Positions 50,473 to 57,532 of a stretch of DNA of 64,000 nt are shown here, piece after piece. How positions within the stretch are numbered: position 1 is the stretch's first letter; each line of letters opens with the position of its first letter. The notes beneath the pieces are model-generated. The model had not been told where the DNA came from. It saw only the letters and a list, made by a program, of their open reading frames with translations, and ran no database searches. This stretch comes from an uncultured bacterium. GTDB taxonomy: Bacteria; Cyanobacteriota; Vampirovibrionia; Gastranaerophilales; Gastranaerophilaceae. The translations under genes and the position numbers were made by a program. Where the stretch lies: positions 124,001-188,000 of the forward strand of contig CACYUI010000001.1 of the NCBI GenBank assembly GCA_902777605.1. The letters are read 5' to 3'.

Positions 50473-52239
50473 TTATGCCATTTGAGTATCATTTTTAAGA
50501 ACAGATTGCATAGCATTTTTTACTATACCAGATATACTTGTTAGTTTAGAAATTTCTTCTTCAGTAAATTTTCTTACCTGATTTACATAAATTGCCAGTT
50601 CATTGCCTCCGTTATTTGTAATTTGAACTCTGTTTTTATCTTTGGCTACCAATTGAGCGGCTTTTTGTTTGTACATACTAATTTTTGTTTTTCTGAAGAA
50701 TTCTACTACTGAGTTCATACCATGTTCTGTAGCTTTCTTATATTCGATTGCAGTATCAGATTCAATTTCAAATTTTACAACATTTGCATCATAACCAGTC
50801 TCAGCTATAGTTTTTCTCTTTGCTGCTATTTCTTGTCTTTTTTGTTCAATGTTTAAAAGTTGGTTATTATTCAAACCAATTCCACTCTCGGATGTTGCAT
50901 CTGCTTTATCTTCTGCTTTTATTGCAGGTGCTTTTATATTTGCATTGTTGCCGTTTTTAACAACTTCTGAATAATTGCCATTAGTAACCTTGTCTAATAA
51001 TTTTGTTAATTCTTCTTTAGAAAGGGCTAATGTATCAGGATTTTTTTCTACATATTCTGTTACTTGTTTCATAACTTCCTTATAAACAGGTAATTCATAT
51101 GCATCTCTGTTCATTTTATCAAGTAAGTTCTCTTTTACTGTTGCATCTATAATTTGATTTAGAGCAGTACCTGTTATTTCACCTGCTTTTGCAGCGGTAA
51201 AATAATTGTCTCTTAATAATACAAGTTGTTTTTCTTCTTCTGTTAATTGTTCACCTTTTGCTTCTTTTTCATTAATACGAACTAATACATCTTTGTTATC
51301 TTCAAAAAACTTAACTGCTTCTTTTTGCAAATCTTCTTGATGTTTTTTGATACCTTCTTCGCTTTTTTGTTCTGTAAGTTTACTAACAGCTGCAGTAATA
51401 TCTTCTTGTTTTGGAGTATTTCCTTCGCAATCAGCTTTTGTAGCTATGTCTTTTGTAAATTTTGTATCACAACCATCTGCCCATTCAGTACGAGCTTGTT
51501 GAGAATCAAAACTTGCGAGAACTGCTTCAAGACCTTTTAATCTGTTAGAAGCTTGAAGAGAAACAATAGCTTGTCTAAACAGAGCTTTTTGTTCATCAGG
51601 CGTGTTTGTTAATAATTTTGTAAAATCTTGAAGTTGTTTTTTGTATGTCTTCTCTGGATTTTTTGATTTTTTTACTTCTTCTAAAAAGAAATTCTTAAAA
51701 TATCTTTCCAAGTATTCTTCTATTTTTTCTTGTGGAAGTGTTGCAAACGAACCTGCTTTCAAACCAAAGAATCTTTCCATACGAGCTGAAATATCTTCAT
51801 TGTTTTTCTTGTTAGCATTCTTGAAAGAATCTATTGAATCCCATCCGCCAACAAGAGCTGTATGATAATCATTTGCTAATTTTATGGCTTTATCTAAATC
51901 AAGTTTGCCGTCAACAGTAGCATCTTTAATTGCTGTCTTAATGCATTCGAAAATTCTATTTAAATCTTGTTCAGAAGCATTTTCTATTTGAGCTTCATTC
52001 ATACCAGAAACCTTTGCAATAATATTTGCTTGTTTCAATTGTTCAGGTGTTAGTCCTAATTTTGAAAATTCTGCACACAATTTTTCTACTAATTTATCAA
52101 TATTAGAGGTATTTTGTTTTTCTTCAGAGGTATTTATATTCTCAAAAACACTATTTTGAGAATCAGCATTATGCTCAACCTTTTTTAATTGTTCAACTGC
52201 TGTCGCATTATGTAATTGTGTTAAACCATTTACTGCCAT
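50473..52239 (-). CDS. Large helical protein of unknown function, possible paralogue of its neighbour
   Basis: 588 residues, no signal peptide or membrane segment. Notable parts: an N-terminal helical domain (NIDKLVEKLCAEFSKLGLTPEQLKQANIIAKVSGMNEAQIENASEQDLNRIFECIKTAIKDATVDGKLDLDKAIKLANDYH), a Lys-rich middle and a C-terminal QEIAAKRKTIAETGYDANVVKFEIESD. The C-terminal part ends MQSVLKNDTQMA. It is followed by a terminator and so transcribed apart from the 558-residue gene. Its upstream region has the right half (TACTTTAT) of the bipartite element but not the left half at the standard spacing. Confidence 0.6.
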   Translation of the reverse strand: MAVNGLTQLHNATAVEQLKKVEHNADSQNSVFENINTSEEKQNTSNIDKLVEKLCAEFSKLGLTPEQLKQANIIAKVSGMNEAQIENASEQDLNRIFECIKTAIKDATVDGKLDLDKAIKLANDYHTALVGGWDSIDSFKNANKKNNEDISARMERFFGLKAGSFATLPQEKIEEYLERYFKNFFLEEVKKSKNPEKTYKKQLQDFTKLLTNTPDEQKALFRQAIVSLQASNRLKGLEAVLASFDSQQARTEWADGCDTKFTKDIATKADCEGNTPKQEDITAAVSKLTEQKSEEGIKKHQEDLQKEAVKFFEDNKDVLVRINEKEAKGEQLTEEEKQLVLLRDNYFTAAKAGEITGTALNQIIDATVKENLLDKMNRDAYELPVYKEVMKQVTEYVEKNPDTLALSKEELTKLLDKVTNGNYSEVVKNGNNANIKAPAIKAEDKADATSESGIGLNNNQLLNIEQKRQEIAAKRKTIAETGYDANVVKFEIESDTAIEYKKATEHGMNSVVEFFRKTKISMYKQKAAQLVAKDKNRVQITNNGGNELAIYVNQVRKFTEEEISKLTSISGIVKNAMQSVLKNDTQMA

Positions 52240-52302
52240 CTTAATACCTCATGATAATAAAGTATTTTTTTAGATGCCTGATTTCATTAAAAGGAAAAAT
52301 AT

Positions 52303-52381
52303 TTACAAAAGTTAATAATATTTATAAAAAATATTTTCTTATTATTAGCTTATTTGCACTATGTTTTATTAACTTTTGTAA
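52303..52381. repeat. Perfect 16-base inverted repeat with a 47-base spacer
   Basis: TTACAAAAGTTAATAA (52303-52318) and its exact complement (52366-52381) lie between the divergent genes at 52239 and 52470. The right arm overlaps a TTGTAACAA box just upstream of the sigma-28 promoter. Confidence 0.75.
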
Positions 52382-52399
52382 CAAAACTACATTTATCTC

Positions 52400-52426
52400 T
52401 AAAGTTTTTAAAAATAATGACGATAA
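52400..52426 (+). promoter_or_regulatory. Sigma-28 (FliA-type) promoter
   Basis: TAAAGTTT (52400-52407), 11 bases, GACGATAA (52419-52426): 15 of 16 positions match the FliA consensus with ideal spacing, 43 bases upstream of the ATG at 52470. Confidence 0.75.
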
Positions 52427-52469
52427 CTAAACTGTAAAGGTTAACAAAGTTTTTTAAGGAGTATTTATT

Positions 52470-52601
52470 ATGTATTCAATGTGGCCCGGATGTTACAGCT
52501 TCAGAGAAGAACTCGAAATGTTCGCTGTTTGGTTCAAAGAACAAGTAGATGCTCTTGTTTTAAGGATTTATGAATTAGATAAGATGATAAACGGAATTTA
52601 G
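52470..52601 (+). CDS. 43-residue protein under a sigma-28 promoter
   Basis: The ATG has an AAGGAG site eight bases upstream. The peptide (begins MYSMWPGCYSFREELEMF) has two Trp, one Cys and an amphipathic helix (FAVWFKEQVDALVLRIYELDKMI). No family recognised. The near-perfect FliA-type promoter and the terminator at 52695 frame it as its own transcript, supporting a real small protein, probably expressed with late flagellar genes. Confidence 0.6.
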   Translation: MYSMWPGCYSFREELEMFAVWFKEQVDALVLRIYELDKMINGI

Positions 52602-52694
52602 TTTATCTGATAAAACAAAATGGGAATGAATATAATATTTTAGTTATGTTTACCCCTTTACCCCTCTCTCTCTCTTTCTCTTAAGTATAAGTAC

Positions 52695-52723
52695 AAGCTC
52701 TTCTAACTGAGAGCTTTTTTTTT
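52695..52723 (+). terminator. Terminator before truB
   Basis: AAGCTCT / AGAGCTT stem with an eight-base loop and nine T on the plus strand, serving the 43-residue gene. Confidence 0.85.
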
Positions 52724-52725
52724 GA

Positions 52726-53577
52726 TTAAATAAAAACTTTTCTGCATTTAAAAATTGTTTCGGAAACATCTCCTATTGCAACAATTTCATTATCGTATAG
52801 TGCGATTACAATTCCATCTGATTTTTCTATTTTTATACTGTTTCCATGTGAAATTTTTTCATACTCATAATTATTAAGATTATATTTGGGATAATTTAAA
52901 TAAGTTTCAGGTTTAATTATATTTGATTTAACTTTTTCTAAAGAGTCCAAGTCTTCAAGCTTTATAGCATTTTCTACTAAAAATTTGCCTGCTTTTACCC
53001 TTATAAGTTTTGACAAATGCCCATATACTCCCAAAACCTCTCCTAAATCATTGGCAATTGATCGGATATATGTACCTTTTGAACATTCAATATATAGTTC
53101 TGCAGTTTGTTTTTCTTCATCAAAATTTAAAACTTCCAAACGATATATGTTTACCCTACGAGGTTCAATTTTTACTTCTTGACCTTCTCGCGCGTATTCA
53201 TATAACTTCTTGCCTTTAACTTTTATTGCCGAATAGATAGGAGGAAGTTGTTCAATTTCACCACAAAAATTTTCAAGAACTTTTTCCAGTTCCTCTCTTA
53301 TTAATTTTTTGCTGCTAAAATTTACCCTTTCACCCTCTATATCATATGTTGTTGTTGAACATCCAAACTGAACAGTTCCTATATATGCTTTATCATCTTC
53401 TAAGTATTCAATGAGCCTTGTAGTCTTTCCTATGCAAATAGGAAGAACTCCTTCCGCAAAAGGATCAAGAGTACCTGTATGACCTATTTGTTTGATTTTA
53501 GTTATTCGTCTTAAAATAGCAACAACATCGTGCGATGTTTTGCCTTTGGGTTTGTATACATTTAGAAATCCAAACAT
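52726..53577 (-). CDS. truB: tRNA pseudouridine(55) synthase
   Basis: Makes pseudouridine 55 in the tRNA T loop. The 283-residue protein has FLNVYKPKGKTSHDVV, the catalytic Asp in HTGTLDPFAEGVLPICIGKTTRL, QLPPIYSAIKVKGKKLYEYAR and ECSKGTYIRSIANDLGEVLGVYGHLSKLIRVKAGKF. It starts one base into the rbfA stop, a translationally coupled rbfA-truB pair as in many bacteria; infB is not in view. Confidence 0.96.
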   Translation of the reverse strand: MFGFLNVYKPKGKTSHDVVAILRRITKIKQIGHTGTLDPFAEGVLPICIGKTTRLIEYLEDDKAYIGTVQFGCSTTTYDIEGERVNFSSKKLIREELEKVLENFCGEIEQLPPIYSAIKVKGKKLYEYAREGQEVKIEPRRVNIYRLEVLNFDEEKQTAELYIECSKGTYIRSIANDLGEVLGVYGHLSKLIRVKAGKFLVENAIKLEDLDSLEKVKSNIIKPETYLNYPKYNLNNYEYEKISHGNSIKIEKSDGIVIALYDNEIVAIGDVSETIFKCRKVFI

Positions 53578-53930
53578 TACTTAATTTCGCCCTTTGAAAT
53601 TTTTTCAATAAGATCAAGAACTCTAGAACCTTGCTCTAAACCGTCAGAGTATACAAATTTAATTTCAGGAGTAACTCTCAAGCGAATCCTTTTACCGATT
53701 TCGTAACGAACTTTTCCCGTATTTCTTTCAATAATTTCTTTGTCTTTTTCTATTTGTTCAGGAGAACCTAAAACACTATAAATGACCTTAGCATAAGAGT
53801 TGTCATGAGAGACTTCTACATCAACAACAGAAACAACACCCTCCAAACCTCTGACTTCTTTTCTTAGAATATCAGAAATGTCACGCATTAATTCTTTTCT
53901 TACTCGTTCGTTTCTTAATGTAGTCATCAC
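53577..53930 (-). CDS. rbfA: 30S ribosome-binding factor A
   Basis: Assists maturation of the 16S rRNA 5' region of the small subunit. The 117-residue protein matches RbfA: RNERVRKELMRDISDILRKEVRGLEGVVSVVDVEVSHDNSYAKVIYSVLGSPEQIEKDKEIIERNTGKVRYEIGKRIRLRVTPEIKFVYSDGLEQGSRVLDLIEKI. It has the usual KH-type fold pattern and length. Upstream of truB. Confidence 0.95.
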   Translation of the reverse strand: MMTTLRNERVRKELMRDISDILRKEVRGLEGVVSVVDVEVSHDNSYAKVIYSVLGSPEQIEKDKEIIERNTGKVRYEIGKRIRLRVTPEIKFVYSDGLEQGSRVLDLIEKISKGEIK

Positions 53931-54019
53931 TATTCTCCTTAGCTACACTATATTATAACATATAAAAACAAAAAACTAAAATAACGCTAATACACAGACA
54001 CACTAAATTTTCCCCAGTT

Positions 54020-54142
54020 GGACTACCGTTTTCGGTAATGTTTTAATCTCCTCAAAAACGCATAATTTAGAAGTTAGAAAATGTAATGGGTTCTGCCCGT
54101 TATAAAATTCTTAAGTTTGCTTAAGTAAAAGGAGGTCAAAAA
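54020..54142 (+). promoter_or_regulatory. Structured leader of the SLH-protein gene
   Basis: Two small hairpins precede the start: ACCG TTTT CGGT near 54027-54038 and AATGGG ... CCCGTT near 54087-54103, followed by a strong AAGGAGG site. They may stabilise an abundant surface-protein mRNA; no known riboswitch is recognised. Confidence 0.35.
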
Positions 54143-56131
54143 ATGACGATTAGAAAACTTACTGTGGCAGCTGCAATTGCCGTTGGTATAGCAACTTGTT
54201 CTTTCAGTGCGGCAATGGCAGCATGCCCTTGTGACCAGCGTCCTATAGTAACTCAAGGCGCTTGTCCATGCGAAAAAGAGCTTCCTGTTGTGACAGGTGA
54301 AGCTTGTCCTTGTCAGGCTCAACCTGAACCGACTTGTGGCTGTAACGAAGCACCAATATGTGAGCCGGAACCAACTCCATCTTGTGCTTTATGCCCAAGT
54401 TCAAAAGAAGTTTCAAGAAGTGATATGAGGCAGGTTTACTCATATCCTAATGCAATCTACGGTACTAACAACTTTGTCGGTACAGAAAAAGATTCTATCT
54501 ATTCTGCTGAAGGGTTTAGACCGCTTGACGGTTTTACTGTGAACCGACAGGCAAACGGCTTGTATGCAGGCACTATGGGCACAACTGTTGCATCGGACGG
54601 TTCAATAACCGGTGCTGCCTCGCACATTCCTTGCTTGAATGATTTAACAAATCATTTAGGTGCACCGATTATTAGGGATGAAGCAAATATGGATGGTGCA
54701 GGTTGTCCAATTCAAATGGGTACGGCTAACTCTATCCAAGCTGTTAAAAAGACACTTGCACCATTTGACTTATCACCGTTTGCAAACATGCAAGGTATGA
54801 CAGGCGCAGCAGCAGGTATGTCACAAATGTTCCCTGATGTTCCTGCAAGTCATTGGGCAGCATGCGAAATCGACAAATTGGCTATGAATGATGTTGTTGT
54901 CGGATATCCTGACAGATTATACAAACCTTACAGAAACATTTCTCGTGCAGAATTTGCAACAATGTTGGTTAAGGGATTTAACAAAGACACTTATTCTGCA
55001 GCTCCAGAAAAATTATTCAGTGATGTTCCAAAAAATCACTGGGCTAACAACGCAATTACAGTTGCAGTACACAATGACTTGTTAAAGGGTTATCCGAACG
55101 GCAAGTTTATGCCAAACAACAATGTAACTCGTGTTGAAGCTCTTTGTGCTATGTCAAAGGCAGTTAAGTGCGAAGAAATGGAAAAATGTAAGGCTCAAGA
55201 AGTTTTATCCCGTTACACAGACGGAAATCAAGTTCCTGATTGGGCTATAATTCCTATCGCAAAAGCTCTTGATAACGGTGCATTAGCTAATTCTCCAAAT
55301 CCTAACAGAATTAATCCGTTTGCAGAAGCAACTCGTGCAGATATTGCAGCAATGTTACAAAATATTCGTGTAGCAACAGGTTTAGATACAAACCCTGTTA
55401 CAGCAAACAATGATTGCCCGACTTGTCCTGTTGATAAAAAAGCATTCATAGAGGAAGAACAACTTGTTCAAATCCCTACATTGAAGCTTAAATTCAAAGA
55501 CCAAGTTTCTGCAAAATCTTCTCATGTTGGTCAAAGATTTGCAGCCAAAACACTTGAAGATGTTACAATTAACGGTCAATTGTACCCAATCGGTTCAAAT
55601 GTTTACGGTAAAGTTGTAGAGGTTGTAAGACCTTCAGGATGCCAAAAAGGTGCTCTTAAACTTGCATTTACTGAAATTGAAAATTGCGGTAACAGAGCAA
55701 CATTACCAAGACAAATTCTTAACGCAGAAATCAACAAATCTAATACACCTAACATAATTTCAAGAATTGTCACAGCACCTCTTACTTGGGGCGGTCAAAT
55801 GTTAGGTATTGTCGGCAGAACTACCGGCGGTATGATTTCAAGCCTTGGTAACGGACTTGAAAATGTAGCATCAGGTACAGGTATTGCACTTGGTGAAGCT
55901 TTCCAAGGTCAGTTTATGGCATCTGCTCGTAGTGTTGGTGATGTAATCTATGATACGGTTAAGACTCCTGTTGACTTTGCAAGAACTGCTGTATCCGGTA
56001 CAATAGGTCTTGTTCAAGCAACCGGTGACGAAGTTGGTTACTTAGTAGATGCTAAAGGCTCTAAGATTTCTTCTATTAATCCAAAAGAACATGTTACTAT
56101 TGCTTTCGGATGTAACGGGGGTAAATATTAG
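54143..56131 (+). CDS. Cys-rich SLH-domain surface protein
   Basis: 662 residues with a signal peptide (MTIRKLTVAAAIAVGIATCSFSAAMA). The mature N-terminus has repeated Cys pairs (ACPCDQ, ACPCEK, ACPCQA, TCGCNE, CALCP, about 27-88). Two SLH domains (FPDVPASHWAACEIDKLAMNDVVVGYPD ... ISRAEFATMLV; FSDVPKNHWANNAITVAVHNDLLKGYPNG) and a third degenerate one occupy about 230-415. The C-terminal region (490-662) is Gly-rich and unassigned. SLH domains bind cell-wall polymers and are used by cyanobacterial outer-membrane proteins, but no beta-barrel is evident here. Confidence 0.85.
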   Translation: MTIRKLTVAAAIAVGIATCSFSAAMAACPCDQRPIVTQGACPCEKELPVVTGEACPCQAQPEPTCGCNEAPICEPEPTPSCALCPSSKEVSRSDMRQVYSYPNAIYGTNNFVGTEKDSIYSAEGFRPLDGFTVNRQANGLYAGTMGTTVASDGSITGAASHIPCLNDLTNHLGAPIIRDEANMDGAGCPIQMGTANSIQAVKKTLAPFDLSPFANMQGMTGAAAGMSQMFPDVPASHWAACEIDKLAMNDVVVGYPDRLYKPYRNISRAEFATMLVKGFNKDTYSAAPEKLFSDVPKNHWANNAITVAVHNDLLKGYPNGKFMPNNNVTRVEALCAMSKAVKCEEMEKCKAQEVLSRYTDGNQVPDWAIIPIAKALDNGALANSPNPNRINPFAEATRADIAAMLQNIRVATGLDTNPVTANNDCPTCPVDKKAFIEEEQLVQIPTLKLKFKDQVSAKSSHVGQRFAAKTLEDVTINGQLYPIGSNVYGKVVEVVRPSGCQKGALKLAFTEIENCGNRATLPRQILNAEINKSNTPNIISRIVTAPLTWGGQMLGIVGRTTGGMISSLGNGLENVASGTGIALGEAFQGQFMASARSVGDVIYDTVKTPVDFARTAVSGTIGLVQATGDEVGYLVDAKGSKISSINPKEHVTIAFGCNGGKY

Positions 56132-56163
56132 GGGTAGAGATTAAAAATTTACCTTTAACAAAT

Positions 56164-56192
56164 AAAAAGCAGGTGTTAAAAACCTGCTTTTT
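56164..56192. terminator. Bidirectional terminator
   Basis: AAAAAGCAGGT / ACCTGCTTTTT stem with a seven-base loop between the SLH gene and the convergent gene at 56191. Confidence 0.92.
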
Positions 56193-56493
56193 ATTCTTCT
56201 GTTACAAAATATTCTGAGTCCAAATTTGCGCTCATCTGCTCCAAAATATTCAGTTTATTGTATTTATCATGAGATACAATTGCATATAATTCTTTATATA
56301 ACAGAAATAATTGTTCCTGTAATGTTTTCGTAATATGAGTTAAGTCATGAATTTCATTAATATGCTCATGTTCTTTACAATATCTATTCAGATGAGTAGC
56401 CGTTCTTAATATCCCTTCTATATCTTTAGCAGTTTGTTCCATTTCGTCTAGAAGTTCATTTATTGTACGCTTAATTATAAATTTATTATGCAT
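56191..56493 (-). CDS. Small coiled-coil protein divergent from an XRE regulator
   Basis: The 100-residue protein is almost entirely helical (INELLDEMEQTAKDIEGILRTATHLNRYCKEHEHINEIHDLTHITKTLQEQLFLLYKELYAIVSHDKYNKLNILEQMSA) and rich in His. No signal peptide and no family recognised. It is divergent from the HTH gene at 56581 across a perfect palindrome, so it is probably controlled by that regulator. Confidence 0.6.
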   Translation of the reverse strand: MHNKFIIKRTINELLDEMEQTAKDIEGILRTATHLNRYCKEHEHINEIHDLTHITKTLQEQLFLLYKELYAIVSHDKYNKLNILEQMSANLDSEYFVTEE

Positions 56494-56506
56494 TTGTTTT
56501 TACCTT

Positions 56507-56522
56507 GTTCATAATTATGAAC
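56507..56522. promoter_or_regulatory. Palindromic operator candidate
   Basis: GTTCATAATTATGAAC is a perfect 16-base palindrome in the divergent intergenic region. A second half-site GTTCATATAA (56559-56568) overlaps a possible -10 (TATAAG, 56563-56568) of the XRE gene, an arrangement suited to autorepression. Confidence 0.55.
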
Positions 56523-56580
56523 TATTATAACAAAAATATTTTTTATCATCAATATATGTTCATATAAGTGAAAAATCATT

Positions 56581-56829
56581 ATGAGAGATAAAAGGTTAAG
56601 TCAAATACTTTGTAATAGAATTTCCGAATTACAAGCTCTAAATAATTTATCTTTGGAAAAATTAGCATACCAAAGTGGAATATCCAAAGGTGGTTTAAGT
56701 GAGATTTTGCGTTGTTTAAAAGAACCATCAAATTATACAATTTCTAAAATATGTATTGGGCTGAATATAACAATGGACGAATTTTATAATTTTGAAGAGT
56801 TAAAAAATTATATACGCCAGCATTATTAA
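56581..56829 (+). CDS. XRE-family helix-turn-helix regulator
   Basis: The 82-residue protein is a single Cro/C1-type HTH domain (LSQILCNRISELQALNNLSLEKLAYQSGISKGGLSEILRCLKEPSNYTISKICIGLNITMDEFYNF), with the recognition helix around SKGGLSEILR. No ribosome binding site precedes the ATG. It probably controls itself and the divergent gene through the palindrome at 56507. The remnant of a second HTH gene lies just downstream. Confidence 0.88.
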   Translation: MRDKRLSQILCNRISELQALNNLSLEKLAYQSGISKGGLSEILRCLKEPSNYTISKICIGLNITMDEFYNFEELKNYIRQHY

Positions 56830-56844
56830 AAGATATAAAGAAAA

Positions 56845-56919
56845 GCTACAATAGTCGTACTGGATAAAATTGCAAAAGGATTAGGAATAAAATTATCAGA
56901 ATTATTGAATTTTGATTAA
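56845..56919 (+). pseudogene. C-terminal remnant of a second XRE regulator
   Basis: The frame reads ATIVVLDKIAKGLGIKLSEL followed by LNFD and a stop, which matches the last helices of an XRE domain. The frame is closed upstream at 56836 and there is no start. It looks like a deletion remnant of a duplicated regulator. Confidence 0.6.
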
Positions 56920-56979
56920 AATAAATAATGAAAATATATAGGTTGTTGTAAAAATTAGTACTTAGCTATACTAATTTTA

Positions 56980-57008
56980 TTGAATTAAAATGCCGTAACT
57001 GATATAAT
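56980..57008 (+). promoter_or_regulatory. Sigma-70 promoter of ruvC
   Basis: TTGAAT (56980-56985), 17 bases, TATAAT (57003-57008). The expected transcription start falls on or next to the A of the ATG at 57015, implying a leaderless mRNA. Confidence 0.7.
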
Positions 57009-57014
57009 GCTGAT

Positions 57015-57482
57015 ATGAGAATTTTGGGAATAGACCCCGGAATGGCTATTGTGGGGTACGGACTTATAGAATTTGATGGAGAAAAGCTTATTTTAATAAC
57101 ATCAGGTTCTATTCAGACTAACAAAGATTTATCAGATTCGGAAAGACTTTTAGAGATTTTTAATGATCTTTCAACTCTTGTTAATGAACTTAAACCTGAT
57201 TGCGCTTCTGTAGAAAATTTATTTTTCTTTAAAAACCAAAAAACAGTTATTCCTGTAGCAGAAGCAAGAGGTGTTATTTTAATGGTACTTCAAAAATATA
57301 AAATCCCAACATACAGCTATACTCCGATGGAAGTAAAGCAAGTCCTGACAGGATACGGCAGAGCCGAGAAAAAAGAAGTTGAGCAGATGGTAAAAATCTC
57401 CTTAGGAACAGACAAACTGCCAAAACTTGATGACACGGTAGATGCTATAGCTATTGCTATTTGTCATTCAAGGAATTTATAG
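57015..57482 (+). CDS. ruvC: Holliday junction resolvase RuvC
   Basis: Dimeric endonuclease that resolves Holliday junctions with RuvAB. The 155 residues include the catalytic acidic residues in ILGIDPGMAIVGYG (Asp7), SVENLFFFKNQKT (Glu) and KLDDTVDAIAIAICH (two Asp), plus GYGRAEKKEVEQMV. No ribosome binding site precedes the ATG, and the promoter -10 ends six bases upstream, so translation is probably leaderless. Confidence 0.95.
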   Translation: MRILGIDPGMAIVGYGLIEFDGEKLILITSGSIQTNKDLSDSERLLEIFNDLSTLVNELKPDCASVENLFFFKNQKTVIPVAEARGVILMVLQKYKIPTYSYTPMEVKQVLTGYGRAEKKEVEQMVKISLGTDKLPKLDDTVDAIAIAICHSRNL

Positions 57483-57532
57483 TACATTAAATATCACATA
57501 AGTATTATATTTTTTGAGGAAGCCAATATATA

